Assembly: GCA_964628185.1 (NCBI GenBank)
Contig: CAZVLQ010000005.1
Span: 35,110 to 99,109 of the forward strand
Reading direction: 5' to 3'
DNA length: 64,000 nucleotides
Source: CAZVLQ01 sp964628185
GTDB taxonomy: Bacteria; Pseudomonadota; Zetaproteobacteria; Mariprofundales; Mariprofundaceae
How positions within the stretch are numbered: the first letter of the stretch is position 1; each line of letters begins with the position of its first letter. Position numbers and translations under genes: made by a program. The notes beneath the pieces were generated by a model. It did no database searches, was not told where the DNA came from, and was given only the letters and a program-made list of their open reading frames with translations. Below, piece by piece: positions 1 to 9,056 of the stretch.

Positions 1-143
1 CGCCCGTCGGTGCGGCCGCAGCACACGGGTTTCAGGGCGCAGACGTCCGGTTTTGATTCCATAAGTGCGCGCGTCAGGGCCGCCGTTACAAAGGTCTTGC
101 CCGCATCCGTGTCGGTCGCGGTAATGAAAATACTAGCGCCCAT
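1..143 (-). CDS. bioD: Dethiobiotin synthetase BioD, N-terminal part (cut by window edge)
   Basis: ATP-dependent dethiobiotin synthetase closes the ureido ring of 7,8-diaminononanoate in the cytoplasm, the penultimate step of biotin synthesis. Only the first 47 codons are present because the gene runs off the left edge. Reading leftward from the ATG at 143, the protein opens MGASIFITATDTDAGKTFVT. This contains the BioD P-loop variant (TDTDAGKT, about residues 9-16), followed by the ALKPV stretch typical of the family. The start codon overlaps the last 11 bases of bioC, so translational coupling is likely and it is probably the last gene of the bioF-bioH-bioC-bioD operon. Identification is firm for this family; completeness cannot be judged. 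Confidence 0.9.
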   Translation of the reverse strand, partial: MGASIFITATDTDAGKTFVTAALTRALMESKPDVCALKPVCCGRTDG

Positions 144-1014
144 GTTCCACCTGAATCGGTATCGCCCTGTCATAAGTGCGAGGCGCCTCGGCATACCAGG
201 CCTGGGCGTACAGCACTTCAAACGTGGCCCGGATACGGCCGTCGGTCATGCGGTGGGAGGCGCCGTATGCCGTCTCAAGCCGGCGCAGGAGATCGCGTCC
301 GTACAGACCGGGCGGTCTGTTTTCAATGCCGCTGGATGAGGCGCCGAGGGCTTTTAGTTCACTCACCAGGGCCATGGTATCCGGGTAGGTGAGGGTAAAC
401 AGGTCCGTATCCGTTACCGGCAGTTCCAGCGGCTGTTGCATCAGGGCATCGCCCAGGCTGGTTACATCGGGAAAGGGAAGCACCAGTCCGGCCCGTTCAT
501 GCGCGATTGAGGCCAGCGACTGCCGCAATTCCGACAGCGTGCGGCGGCCAAAGGTGGAAAAGAGGATCAGCCCTCCCGGTGCCAGCACGCGCCGCATTTC
601 GGCCAGCATCCGTTGTGGCGTCGGGACCCATTGCATGGTCAGATTCGAACCGACGAGATCAAAGCAGGCATCGGGAAAGGGAAGGGCCACGGCATCCGCC
701 ACCGCAAAACCTGCCTTGCCTCGCCACGGCATACGACGCGGCTGCCGCCGGCGCGCGATATCCAGCATGGCATGGGCGATATCCAGCGCCGCGACATGCG
801 CGCGGGCAAACCGGTGCCGCAGCAGGCCGGTGAAATAGCCGGTGCCGCAGCCGATGTCGAGAATGCGGGCGGGCCTTAAGCGGGTGAATTCAATATGGCT
901 GAGCAGGCGATCCGCAACCTCGCGCTGCAGGACGGCATGCGCATCGTAGCTTGAGGCGGCACGCCGGAAGGCGCGCTGAACATGCTGCGGGTTTATGTGA
1001 TATTCAGACACCAT
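133..1014 (-). CDS. bioC: Malonyl-ACP O-methyltransferase BioC
   Basis: SAM-dependent methyltransferase that masks the free carboxyl of malonyl-ACP (or malonyl-CoA) as a methyl ester, so that fatty acid synthase can build the pimeloyl chain of biotin. The 293-residue protein has the class I SAM-binding glycine motif ILDIGCGTGYFTGLL (about residues 50-64). The acidic second-strand motif AALDIAHAML and the post-motif VGSNLTMQWV follow, in the family order. The N-terminal segment with FRRAASSYDAHAVLQREVA is characteristic of BioC. It lies between bioH (22-bp overlap) and bioD (11-bp overlap). A GGAGG sits immediately before the ATG, so initiation at the next codon, GTG at 1011, is also possible. 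Confidence 0.93.
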   Translation of the reverse strand: MVSEYHINPQHVQRAFRRAASSYDAHAVLQREVADRLLSHIEFTRLRPARILDIGCGTGYFTGLLRHRFARAHVAALDIAHAMLDIARRRQPRRMPWRGKAGFAVADAVALPFPDACFDLVGSNLTMQWVPTPQRMLAEMRRVLAPGGLILFSTFGRRTLSELRQSLASIAHERAGLVLPFPDVTSLGDALMQQPLELPVTDTDLFTLTYPDTMALVSELKALGASSSGIENRPPGLYGRDLLRRLETAYGASHRMTDGRIRATFEVLYAQAWYAEAPRTYDRAIPIQVEHGR

Positions 1015-1730
1015 GCCTCCAGGGCGTGATTGAAGATTTCGGAACGGGTCAGATGCGGGGCATGGCCGCTATCCACGAGATGCAGTTGGGCTGTCGGCAT
1101 CCGGCCGGCCAGAAAACGGCCTGCCCGAAGCGGAATTACTGCATCCCGCCTGCCATGCAGCACCAGGGCGGGCGCGGATATGTCGGCCAGTATCGGGCGC
1201 AGGTCCAGCGTATCCAGAAGCGTCAGGCCGGTTTTCAGCGCCCGCGGAGTTGGCGTATGAGCGTGGTCCGTCGCCGCCCTCACGATGGCGTCGTGCTGAT
1301 CCCGGTTCAGTGTATCGCCCTGAAGCATCAGGCCGAAAAAGTGCGCCAGCAGTTTTTCAGCATCCTGCTTCAGGGCATGTTCAAAGGCTGAAAACTGCAC
1401 ATCGGGGCAGCCGAACGGCCAATCCGTACGGGTACGGAAGCAGGGCGTGGACGAGACCAGGACCAGACCGGCCACCTTGTCGGGGCGGGCGCGGGCCAGT
1501 TGCAGGGACAACATGCCGCCCAGCGACCAGCCGATGAGGATGGACGGGTGCTTCGGCAGGGTCTCAATCAGGATATCCGGCCAGCGGTTCGCGGGCGCAT
1601 CCGGTGCGCCGCCGTGTCCGGGCAGGTTCACGATGCGCACATCCCAGGCCTCTGAAAAATGACGGACCTGATCGTGCCACGTTTTGCCCGACTGGCCCCA
1701 GCCGTGAATGAATACCAGCGCCGGCCTCAA
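993..1730 (-). CDS. bioH: Pimeloyl-ACP methyl ester carboxylesterase BioH
   Basis: Alpha/beta hydrolase that removes the methyl ester placed by BioC once the pimeloyl chain is complete, giving pimeloyl-ACP for BioF. The 245-residue length is close to the family norm. The oxyanion region is FIHGWGQSGKTW (about residues 8-19). The nucleophile elbow GWSLGG carries the catalytic Ser, the acid is in LHGRRDAVIP, and the catalytic His is in VDSGHAPHLT. The start is TTG at 1730, fused to the bioF stop as TTGA, so expression probably relies on coupling to bioF. No independent Shine-Dalgarno is visible. Its place in the bio operon supports BioH over a generic esterase. Confidence 0.9.
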   Translation of the reverse strand: MRPALVFIHGWGQSGKTWHDQVRHFSEAWDVRIVNLPGHGGAPDAPANRWPDILIETLPKHPSILIGWSLGGMLSLQLARARPDKVAGLVLVSSTPCFRTRTDWPFGCPDVQFSAFEHALKQDAEKLLAHFFGLMLQGDTLNRDQHDAIVRAATDHAHTPTPRALKTGLTLLDTLDLRPILADISAPALVLHGRRDAVIPLRAGRFLAGRMPTAQLHLVDSGHAPHLTRSEIFNHALEAWCLNIT

Positions 1731-2872
1731 GGATGGATGACCCGGGCCAGGGCGGAGACAAGATGTTCAATCTGTTTGGTCGTATGGGCCGCGGAAAGTG
1801 TGATACGCAGACGCGCGGTTCCTTCCGGCACCGTGGGCGGACGGATGGCCGCCACGAAAAAGCCATGCTCACGCAGCCTGGACGCAGCGCCCATCGCCGC
1901 TTCATCATCACCGAGAATCAGAGGCTGGATGGGCGTGCGGGATGGCGCCAGCGGCAGCGCAAGCCGGGTGGCCAGATCAAGAAACAGGCGAACATTTTTT
2001 TGCAGACGCCGGGGCAGCGCTTCCGCCCGCATCACGCGCAGGGCCTCCAGCGTCGCGGCGGGCATGCAGGGAGGCAGGGCGGTGGAATAGATCATGGTTC
2101 GCAGGCGCTGACGCAGGCCCTCGATCAGTTCAGTTGTCCCCAGAACAAACGCCCCATAGCCGCCCAGCGCCTTGCCGCAGGTGCCGACCTCGACCAGTCG
2201 CGCATGCCCCTGAACGCCCGCCTCGAACGAAAGCCCCCGTCCATCCGGCCCCAGCACGCCCAGGCCGTGGGCATCGTCCAGCACCAGCAGGCTGTCGTGG
2301 TGTTCCGCCAGCTCAAGCAGTGCGTGCACATCCGCACAGTCGCCGTCCATACTGAACACGCCGTCGCTGACAATGATACGGCCCGGTGCGGCGTGGACCT
2401 CAAGCAGGCATTCAAGCCGGGCAAGATCAAGGTGCGGATACCGATGTACCGTTCCCCGGGAGAGACGGGCGCCATCCAGCAGGGAAGCATGATTCAGCCG
2501 GTCGCAAAAAAGCCGCGTTCCACGCGCCGCCAGTGCATCGACAAGCCCCATATTGGCCAGCATGCCCGAGCCCACGACGAGCGCCGCTTCAAACCCCTTC
2601 CAGCGGGCCAGGGCGTCTTCCAGTTCGTGCATGACGGGGGCATCGCCACTCACCAGGCGCGAGGCGCCGCTGCCAAAACCATGCCGGTGGATGGATCCGA
2701 TGGCGGCATCCCTGATGCACGGGTGCGCGGCAAGCCCCAGATAATCGTTGGAAGCAAAATTGAGCAATTCCCTGCCGTCCACCGTAATCCGCGGACCGGA
2801 GCGGTGTGAATTCAGGAAAATACGCCGGCGTGATTCGGGAACGGGAGCAAACCGGTTGCGGCTGTCAGGCAT
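1727..2872 (-). CDS. bioF: 8-amino-7-oxononanoate synthase BioF
   Basis: PLP-dependent alpha-oxoamine synthase that condenses pimeloyl-ACP with L-alanine to form 8-amino-7-oxononanoate. Visible landmarks are LLNFASNDYLGL near the N-terminus, FCDRLNHASLLDGARLS, SDGVFSMDGDCADV, LVLDDAHGLGVLG (PLP-contacting Asp/His), GTCGKALGGYGAFV with the Schiff-base Lys, and the C-terminal AIRPPTVPEGTARLRI signature. With ATG 2872 the protein is 381 residues, near the usual 384. In-frame ATGs at 2881 and 2893 are alternatives, and none has a good Shine-Dalgarno. It is the first gene of the operon, and comF starts divergently within a few bases. bioB and bioA are not beside it. Confidence 0.93.
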   Translation of the reverse strand: MPDSRNRFAPVPESRRRIFLNSHRSGPRITVDGRELLNFASNDYLGLAAHPCIRDAAIGSIHRHGFGSGASRLVSGDAPVMHELEDALARWKGFEAALVVGSGMLANMGLVDALAARGTRLFCDRLNHASLLDGARLSRGTVHRYPHLDLARLECLLEVHAAPGRIIVSDGVFSMDGDCADVHALLELAEHHDSLLVLDDAHGLGVLGPDGRGLSFEAGVQGHARLVEVGTCGKALGGYGAFVLGTTELIEGLRQRLRTMIYSTALPPCMPAATLEALRVMRAEALPRRLQKNVRLFLDLATRLALPLAPSRTPIQPLILGDDEAAMGAASRLREHGFFVAAIRPPTVPEGTARLRITLSAAHTTKQIEHLVSALARVIHP

Positions 2873-2891
2873 GGCGGGCATGCTGGTGGCC

Positions 2892-3635
2892 ATGCACTTG
2901 CTGTCAACTATTGCTCCGGGCCGGGTTAACCGTTTATGGAAAATCCTGTTTCCGCCGGTCTGTGTATTCTGCCGGGCGCCGGTCCCGCTGCACCATACGT
3001 GCTGCACGGACTGCGCCGGGAAAATACGCGTCTGGCCCGTGCATACATGCCGCCTGTGTGGAAGCATCCTGCCGCCGGAGCTTGTGCCGGGCCCCTGCGG
3101 CCGCTGCCTGACAAAGCCGCCTCCGCAATTGCGTACGTTCAGCCTTTACACCTATGCCGGGCCTGTCCGTACCGCGATCCTGGCCTGGAAACTGGAAGGC
3201 AGGGATGCCGGTGTGCACTGGCTGATGCGCGCAGCGCAGGCCCGGTTGACCACCCTGTTTTCTCCGGACGATTTGCTGTTGCCCGTACCCATGCCATTAT
3301 CACGCATGCGCAAGGCGGGCCGGCATCATGCCGCCGATCTTTGCAGGAACATATGCCATGTGGCCGGCAGCCGCATGGACTGGCGTATCCTGCGCCGGGC
3401 GGGGGCCCGGCAACGGCAATCCGCCCTCGGCCGTAGTGCACGCTGGAAAAATCTGCGTAAGGCCTTCCGCCTCAATGACGACTACCGCCGCAAGCTGGAC
3501 GGCCGGGGCCGCATCTGGGTTGTGGATGATATTTGCACAACGGGAGCGACACTGCATTATGCATGCCGCACGCTGAAATCAGCGGGATATTCCGCCTGCG
3601 CATTTTCGCTGGCGCGGTTGCCCGGCAAGGAGTAA
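2892..3635 (+). CDS. comF: ComF family amidophosphoribosyltransferase-like protein
   Basis: Cytoplasmic protein of the ComF/GntX family, linked in other bacteria to natural transformation and DNA use; its precise reaction is unknown. The N-terminus has a four-cysteine zinc-ribbon-like region (CVFC, CCTDC, CRLC, CGRC within the first ~75 residues). The C-terminus has a type I phosphoribosyltransferase motif, WVVDDICTTGATL, with the PRPP-binding acidic pair. In the middle, LLLPVPMP and GRHHAADL match ComF proteins. ATG 2892 gives 247 residues; ATG 2880 is an alternative. The start abuts the divergent bioF start, so the two genes probably share a compact promoter region. grxC follows after 9 bp. 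Confidence 0.85.
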   Translation: MHLLSTIAPGRVNRLWKILFPPVCVFCRAPVPLHHTCCTDCAGKIRVWPVHTCRLCGSILPPELVPGPCGRCLTKPPPQLRTFSLYTYAGPVRTAILAWKLEGRDAGVHWLMRAAQARLTTLFSPDDLLLPVPMPLSRMRKAGRHHAADLCRNICHVAGSRMDWRILRRAGARQRQSALGRSARWKNLRKAFRLNDDYRRKLDGRGRIWVVDDICTTGATLHYACRTLKSAGYSACAFSLARLPGKE

Positions 3636-3644
3636 GACTCATAT

Positions 3645-3902
3645 ATGGCTTTGATTGAAGTATATTCAGGCGCTTTCTGTCCCTATTGTATGCGCGCCAA
3701 GGCTTTGTTGAAAAAGAAAGGCCTTGATTTTATTGAATACAATGTTCAGGCCGAGCCGGACAAACGGGATGAAATGCTAAAACGAAGCGGAGGCGCCCGT
3801 ACCATTCCGCAGATTTTTATCAACCACCGTCATGTGGGTGGCTGTGATGAATTGTATGCGCTGGAACGCAGCAGACAGCTTGACGTGTGGCTGAAGGAAT
3901 AA
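3645..3902 (+). CDS. grxC: Glutaredoxin 3 (dithiol glutaredoxin)
   Basis: Small thiol-disulfide oxidoreductase that uses glutathione to reduce protein disulfides and mixed disulfides. The 85-residue protein is the usual GrxC size. It contains the dithiol active site CPYC at residues 12-15. The cis-Pro segment (RTIPQIFIN) and the GGCDEL glutathione-binding loop follow in the standard order. It is 9 bp downstream of comF on the same strand and may be co-transcribed. A second glutaredoxin of the monothiol class (CGFS) lies at 10347-10679. The recQ gene converges from the other side with 16 bp between stops; a short GC-rich inverted repeat (AGCCGC AA GCGGCT) covers that gap. Confidence 0.93.
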   Translation: MALIEVYSGAFCPYCMRAKALLKKKGLDFIEYNVQAEPDKRDEMLKRSGGARTIPQIFINHRHVGGCDELYALERSRQLDVWLKE

Positions 3903-3918
3903 GCCGCAAGCGGCTCCG

Positions 3919-6087
3919 CTACCCCCCCATGGAGGCCTCGCGCCATGCCAGCACGAGCCGGAACCCCTCGTTACTCACCGCAACGGGCAGACCCTGCTTG
4001 ATCTCCGATAAGGGCATGTATTCGTCAGCCTCTTCCAGTGCCGCGACCACGGCATCAAATGCCTCACCCAGCAGGGAGCGTACGTCCACTTCATAGCCGG
4101 CCTTGACCAGGGCGATAAAGTGCTTCATGACCGAGGATTCACTGATCCCCTGACGCACCGCGATACTCCCGGTGTTTTCGCCCTTTTTGTACAATTCCCA
4201 GGTAAACAACTGACTGTCTTTTGTCACGGAGCGGTTGATCTGAATTCGCGCCGGTTTTTCCGGGGCTTTCGCAACATGCCCGTCCTCAGGCTTGTCATCC
4301 GCATGCCGCTGTAGCAAGTGCAGGAAAGACTCACCGTAGGTGTCCAGCTTGTGCTGGCCCATGCCGCTGATGGTGGAAAGATCATCCAGCGTTTGAGGGC
4401 GCTTCTGGCTCATTTCGGCCAGTGCGGCGTCATTGAACAGGGCATGGGGCGCCACCCCTTCGCTTTCGGCCATCTGACCCCTGAGCCTGCTTAAATCGGC
4501 AAACACCGGATCATTGCGATTTACAATCGGGCGCTTGAAGCCGCGTCTGACGCCGGGCTGGTACTGGGCCAGCATCAGCGTTTTCCGCCGCCGGAGTTTC
4601 GCCGCCTGCTTAGTCAGTTTCAGGGCGGAGTGCTGGCTGATGTCCTGGGTGCAATAACCGCGGTGGATAAGCTGACGCAGGATGGAGGTCCATTCATCCG
4701 CGCCCATGCCCGTGCCCGTGCCGTAGCTCGCAAGCTTGTCATGCCCGCGTTCGCGGATACGGGCGGTATTGGCACCGCGCAGGATATCAACGACATAGCC
4801 TTTGCTGTAGCGCTCATCGAGTTCGCGGATACAGTCAATGGCGAGCTTGGCCTCATTTGCCGCATTAAATGTTTCCGGTGGATTCAGACAGATATCGCAG
4901 TTGTCACACGGGTCGGCCAGGCGTTCCCCGAAATAGCCGAGCAGGACACGGCGGCGGCAGGTCAGCGCCTCGGCAAAACCGATCATGCTGTTCAGTTTAT
5001 GGATTTCGATGCGGCGCTGGTCCTTGCTTTCAACATTGTCAATCAGCCGGCGGACAAGATTGACGTCGCCCGAGCTATACAGCAGCAACGCTTCGGATTC
5101 CATGCCGTCACGGCCGGCGCGCCCGGTTTCCTGATAATAACTTTCTATGCTTTTGGGAACATCGTGATGCACGACAAAGCGCACATTCGGCTTGTCCACG
5201 CCCATGCCAAAGGCAATCGTGGCGACAATCACGCGGATACGGTCATGCAGAAAGTCATCCTGCACCTTGTCTCGGCGGCGTCCCGGCATGCCTGCGTGAT
5301 AGGCGGCGGCACGGATACCCTGCCGCTGCAGGTATACGGCGACCTCCTCCACCCGTTTGCGCGACAGGCAGTAAATGATGCCCGATTCTCCCTGCCAGTC
5401 ATGCAGAAACTGCAGGAGCTGGCGCATTGGCTTGCGTTTCTCGGCCACCAGATAACGGATATTCGGGCGATCGAAACTGGAAACGAACTGCCTGGCATGC
5501 TCGATATGCAGGCATTGCAGAATATCCCCGCGCGTGTGTTCATCCGCCGTAGCGGTTAACCCCAGGATCGGGATGTCGGGGAAAAGATTGCGCAGGTTCC
5601 CCAGTTTTTCGTATTCCGGTCTGAAATCATGACCCCACTGGGACACGCAGTGGGCTTCATCAATGGCAAACAGGGCGAGTTTGATGCGCTCAAGGGTTTT
5701 GAGGAAGCCCTTGGAAAGCAGCCGCTCCGGCGCAACATACAGGAGATCAAGGTCGCCGCTCGAAAGCCTTGCCAGCACATCCTTGGCAGCGGCGGCCTTG
5801 AGCGACGAATTGTAATAGGCGGCCCTGACCCCGCAGCGGACCAGCGCATCCACCTGATCCTTCATCAGGGAGATAAGGGGGGATACCACGATACCGGTGC
5901 CCTTTCGCACAATGGAAGGGATCTGATAGCAGAGTGACTTTCCGCCACCGGTCGGCATCAGCACGAAGGCATCCTCGCCTTGCAGCATGGCCGCGACCAC
6001 GTCTTCCTGCACCGGGCGAAAGCTTTCATACCCGAACACATCCCGCAGGACGTTTCTCGCCCGTTCCATTAATTTTTCAGTATTCAT
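3919..6087 (-). CDS. recQ: ATP-dependent DNA helicase RecQ with C-terminal extension
   Basis: 3'-5' DNA helicase of the RecF recombination pathway. Walker A PTGGGKS is at residues 45-51 and Walker B DEAH at 143-146. The RecQ aromatic-rich loop is seen as HCVSQWGHDFRPEY. Later helicase motifs include QETGRAGRDG. The zinc-binding region is RRRVLLGYFGE...CDNCDIC (about 378-405), then RQC and an HRDC domain around 515-600. At 722 residues it exceeds the ~610 of E. coli RecQ. The extra ~110 residues contain a helix-turn-helix-like stretch (NTGSIAVRQGISESSVMKHF) of the kind appended to some RecQ proteins. A TATAAA sits just upstream of the ATG; initiation at ATG 6069 is an alternative. Confidence 0.93.
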   Translation of the reverse strand: MNTEKLMERARNVLRDVFGYESFRPVQEDVVAAMLQGEDAFVLMPTGGGKSLCYQIPSIVRKGTGIVVSPLISLMKDQVDALVRCGVRAAYYNSSLKAAAAKDVLARLSSGDLDLLYVAPERLLSKGFLKTLERIKLALFAIDEAHCVSQWGHDFRPEYEKLGNLRNLFPDIPILGLTATADEHTRGDILQCLHIEHARQFVSSFDRPNIRYLVAEKRKPMRQLLQFLHDWQGESGIIYCLSRKRVEEVAVYLQRQGIRAAAYHAGMPGRRRDKVQDDFLHDRIRVIVATIAFGMGVDKPNVRFVVHHDVPKSIESYYQETGRAGRDGMESEALLLYSSGDVNLVRRLIDNVESKDQRRIEIHKLNSMIGFAEALTCRRRVLLGYFGERLADPCDNCDICLNPPETFNAANEAKLAIDCIRELDERYSKGYVVDILRGANTARIRERGHDKLASYGTGTGMGADEWTSILRQLIHRGYCTQDISQHSALKLTKQAAKLRRRKTLMLAQYQPGVRRGFKRPIVNRNDPVFADLSRLRGQMAESEGVAPHALFNDAALAEMSQKRPQTLDDLSTISGMGQHKLDTYGESFLHLLQRHADDKPEDGHVAKAPEKPARIQINRSVTKDSQLFTWELYKKGENTGSIAVRQGISESSVMKHFIALVKAGYEVDVRSLLGEAFDAVVAALEEADEYMPLSEIKQGLPVAVSNEGFRLVLAWREASMGG

Positions 6088-6172
6088 ATTTTTATACTAC
6101 ATGTTTTCGGCAACGATTCAATGGACTGGCGCGCATGGATATGTGGCATGGCTTGATGCAGGATGGGGCGTC

Positions 6173-6937
6173 ATGGGCGAGCTTACCGGAAAGCATATTC
6201 TGATTACCCGGGCGGCCACGCAGACCGCCGCCGTGGCGAATGAGATACGGCATCGGGGCGGCATACCGCTCTGTCTTCCATGCCTGGCGGTTCAGTGTCT
6301 GCCGCATCATGTGCGCAAGGGCTTCGGGTTACTGAAAGGCAGGGATGTTCAGGCCCTGTTTACCAGCGCCAACGGCGTGCATTGCGCGGCCGAAGCCATG
6401 GGAGACGTCTTTACTTCCGCGTTGCGGGATATTCCGGTCATCGCCATTGGCCGTCGTACGGCCTCGGCATTGCGGGGGCACGGCGTGACACCGGCATGGG
6501 TGCCCGGGCAGGCGTCGCAGGAGGGCCTGCTTGCCGGCTGGCGGAGCCATGGATTGCCTCGCCGCCTGGTTTTTTTCCGAGCCGAGGAAGGCCGCGATTT
6601 TCTGCCGGATGCGCTGGCAGCCGCCGCCGTGGATGTGCGCCTGGTTCCGGCCTACCGCACCGTTTGCCCGCACGACGATGCCGACGACATCATCCGGGCC
6701 CTGAAGGAAGGGAACATTGATGCGGTGCTGCTCGGCAGTGCCAGAACAGCCCGCCACTACGTACAACGTATCGGTGATGCCCGGCTGGCCGGCCGGCCGG
6801 CCGTTGTCGTTATCAGCCGTCAGGTGGCGACTGCGGCCGTGAGCATGAATCTGGACGTGCAGGTCGTGGCAAAAGAAGCTAGTTTCGTCTCCATGCTTGA
6901 CGGCCTTGCCGCCTGGTACCGGCAAAATAAAGCCTGA
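6173..6937 (+). CDS. hemD: Uroporphyrinogen-III synthase HemD
   Basis: Cyclises hydroxymethylbilane to uroporphyrinogen III with inversion of ring D, the branch-point tetrapyrrole. The start is ATG 6173, preceded by AGGATGGGG. The resulting 254-residue protein begins MGELTGKHILITRAATQT, typical of HemD. Family landmarks include ALFTSANGVHCAAEAM, IAIGRRTASALRGHGV, LVFFRAEEGRDFLPDAL, VPAYRTVCP and LLGSARTARHYV. Sequence identity is generally low in this family, so the call also rests on context: hemB follows after 11 bp, then hemX and hemY. An upstream in-frame ATG at 5987 would lie inside divergent recQ and is rejected. Confidence 0.88.
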   Translation: MGELTGKHILITRAATQTAAVANEIRHRGGIPLCLPCLAVQCLPHHVRKGFGLLKGRDVQALFTSANGVHCAAEAMGDVFTSALRDIPVIAIGRRTASALRGHGVTPAWVPGQASQEGLLAGWRSHGLPRRLVFFRAEEGRDFLPDALAAAAVDVRLVPAYRTVCPHDDADDIIRALKEGNIDAVLLGSARTARHYVQRIGDARLAGRPAVVVISRQVATAAVSMNLDVQVVAKEASFVSMLDGLAAWYRQNKA

Positions 6938-6948
6938 CGGAGGTCTGT

Positions 6949-7932
6949 ATGTACAAAATGGAGCGCGTGATCCGTCCCCGTCGCTTAAGGCAAAGCACAG
7001 CCATTCGAAATATGGTGCGGGAAACCGTGCTTTCCGTGAACGATTTCATTTATCCGATGTTTGTGGATGAAACCATTTCCGAGACCGTTCCGGTCGTCAG
7101 CATGCCGGGTGTATCCCGGATCCCGCTTTCCGCTGTTGGCAAGGCGGTTGAAGAGGTCGCATCGCTTGGTATTCCGGGCGTAATCCTGTTTGGCATACCG
7201 GCCAGAAAGGATGCAACCGGCTCATCCGGCTGGGACAGGCACGGCATCGTCCAGAAAGCCATCCGTGCCGCCAGGGATGCGTCCCCGGAAACCTGCATTA
7301 TTGCTGATACCTGTTTCTGTGAATATACCGATCATGGCCATTGCGGTATTTTGCATGGCGAAACCGTGGATAACGACGCCACGCTTGCCAATCTGCAGAA
7401 GGAAGCGCTTTCCTACGCCGAAGCCGGCGTGGACATGGTCGCCCCCTCCGGCATGATGGATGGCATGGTAGCCGCCATCCGCACCGGGCTGGACCGGGCG
7501 GGCTATCAGGAGGTGCCGATCATGTCCTATGCGGTAAAATATGCATCGGCCTATTTTGGTCCGTTCCGGGATGCGGCGGATTCAGCCCCCAGCTTCGGTG
7601 ATCGCGCCACCTATCAGATGGATCCGGCCAACGCCCGCGAGGCTGTGCGCGAGGCGAGGCTTGATGTCGCCGAGGGCGCGGACATGCTGATGGTCAAACC
7701 GGCGCTGGCCTATATGGACATTATCCGTAATGTCAAAGAGGCCACCGAGTTGCCGCTCGCCGTCTACAATGTATCCGGCGAGTATGCCATGGTTAAAGCC
7801 GCGGCGGAAAAAGGATGGATCGACGAGCGGCGCGTGGTGCTTGAAACCATGCTTGGTTTCAAGCGTGCCGGCGCTGATATCATTCTCTCCTACCATGCAC
7901 TTGACGTGGCGCGCTGGCTGACGCATGGCTGA
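6949..7932 (+). CDS. hemB: Delta-aminolevulinic acid dehydratase (porphobilinogen synthase) HemB
   Basis: Condenses two 5-aminolevulinate molecules to porphobilinogen. The 327-residue protein shows the characteristic N-terminal RPRRLRQSTAIRNMVRETVL. The metal-site region is DTCFCEYTDHGHCGIL (Cys, Cys, His and Cys ligand candidates). The first active-site lysine region is SYAVKYASAYFGPFRDAA and the second is MLMVKPALAYMDIIR. It has a strong Shine-Dalgarno (GGAGG, 7 bp before ATG). It sits between hemD and hemX, and its stop overlaps the hemX start by 8 bp. In many beta- and gammaproteobacteria hemB is elsewhere and hemD is directly followed by hemX, so the placement here is uncommon. Confidence 0.96.
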   Translation: MYKMERVIRPRRLRQSTAIRNMVRETVLSVNDFIYPMFVDETISETVPVVSMPGVSRIPLSAVGKAVEEVASLGIPGVILFGIPARKDATGSSGWDRHGIVQKAIRAARDASPETCIIADTCFCEYTDHGHCGILHGETVDNDATLANLQKEALSYAEAGVDMVAPSGMMDGMVAAIRTGLDRAGYQEVPIMSYAVKYASAYFGPFRDAADSAPSFGDRATYQMDPANAREAVREARLDVAEGADMLMVKPALAYMDIIRNVKEATELPLAVYNVSGEYAMVKAAAEKGWIDERRVVLETMLGFKRAGADIILSYHALDVARWLTHG

Positions 7933-8989
7933 AAATACGGTCGGGCCTCCCAGGGAGCAGGCACAGCATGCCGATGATCAAAGCAGTGCCGCTACGGTAG
8001 AAAACACACCGGAGCAGTCTGAGGCTCCTGCCGGGAAAAGTGCGCCTGCACCGGCCACCCGATCCGGTTCCAGGATCGGGCTGTGGCTGTTGCTGATCCT
8101 TTTAGCGGCACTGCCGCTGACATGGTTTCTTGTTCCGGAAGATACGCGTCAGGGCTGGCTGAATATCCTGAAGGGGCGCATATCGCACCAGGAAACCGTG
8201 ACGATAAACGTATCGCCTTCACCTGAACCCGCTCCCAAACCCGAGTCCGGACCGGCGCCGCCCGAGCCCGAGCAGCCTGTCGCTTCCCGGACGGCCGAAT
8301 CCGTACAGGCCGGCTCTTTACACAGACAGACTGCAACTCCGGCCCTCTCCTCGCATGAGGCCCGGGCGCTGATGGCCGCCATGGATGATCTTCGAAAGCA
8401 GACCGAGGCCCTTCAACATGAGCAGGCCGGTCTGCTCCGGCAATTGCGGGTCAGGCAGCAGATTGAGTTGCGTGCACGTCTGCGCCGGATTACCGGGCAG
8501 GACGGCCTGTTCGTGCAAATGGCGGGCAACTGGCGTGATATCGCTCTGTTGCCGATCCTCACTGAGGATGAGCGTGCGACAGCGGAGGAAATGCAGAAAC
8601 TGGCCGCTGTGGATGCTGAAAAAACAAGGCGATGGCGGCGGCAATTGAAGAAACTGGCGGCCACGCTGGCCATGCCGGAACATCCGGATGTGCTTCCCAG
8701 GCCGGACAATGCTTTTTTTGCATGGCTGACAGGCCAGTTTCATCTTCGGCGTATGCCACAGCCGGAGCAACAGGCGCAGGCAGCGCTGCACGACAGGCTT
8801 GTGGGTGCCGCCCAGGCACTGGCTGTCGGTGTATGGCCGCAAAAGAAGGCATGGCGTCACCTGCTTGCCGACCTGCGCAAGCACTTCGGAGATGAAACCG
8901 AACTCGGCCTGCCTGAACAACTGGAAGGGATCCGCGAGGATATGGTCACGATGCACAAAACAGCCGCCGACTGGCTGAATCGCTTATGA
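7925..8989 (+). CDS. hemX: HemX-type membrane-anchored protein
   Basis: Proteobacterial HemX, encoded next to hemD and hemY and often annotated as uroporphyrinogen-III C-methyltransferase, although this type lacks the CobA catalytic domain and its exact role is unsettled. The 354-residue protein has a polar, Pro/Ala-rich N-terminal ~50 residues. A single membrane segment follows (about 51-70, IGLWLLLILLAALPLTWFLV), then a Pro/Glu-rich linker (PEPAPKPESG) and a long helical domain with heptad-like character (about 140-350) predicted to be periplasmic. It starts 8 bp inside the end of hemB, indicating coupled translation. hemY follows 67 bp downstream. The call rests on topology, linker and gene order more than on catalytic motifs. 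Confidence 0.8.
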   Translation: MAENTVGPPREQAQHADDQSSAATVENTPEQSEAPAGKSAPAPATRSGSRIGLWLLLILLAALPLTWFLVPEDTRQGWLNILKGRISHQETVTINVSPSPEPAPKPESGPAPPEPEQPVASRTAESVQAGSLHRQTATPALSSHEARALMAAMDDLRKQTEALQHEQAGLLRQLRVRQQIELRARLRRITGQDGLFVQMAGNWRDIALLPILTEDERATAEEMQKLAAVDAEKTRRWRRQLKKLAATLAMPEHPDVLPRPDNAFFAWLTGQFHLRRMPQPEQQAQAALHDRLVGAAQALAVGVWPQKKAWRHLLADLRKHFGDETELGLPEQLEGIREDMVTMHKTAADWLNRL

Positions 8990-9056
8990 TGTCCTCGCCG
9001 GCAGGTACGCTCCGGTACCACGTGGAAAAGAACATATTTGTGCGCGGGGGCCGCTG

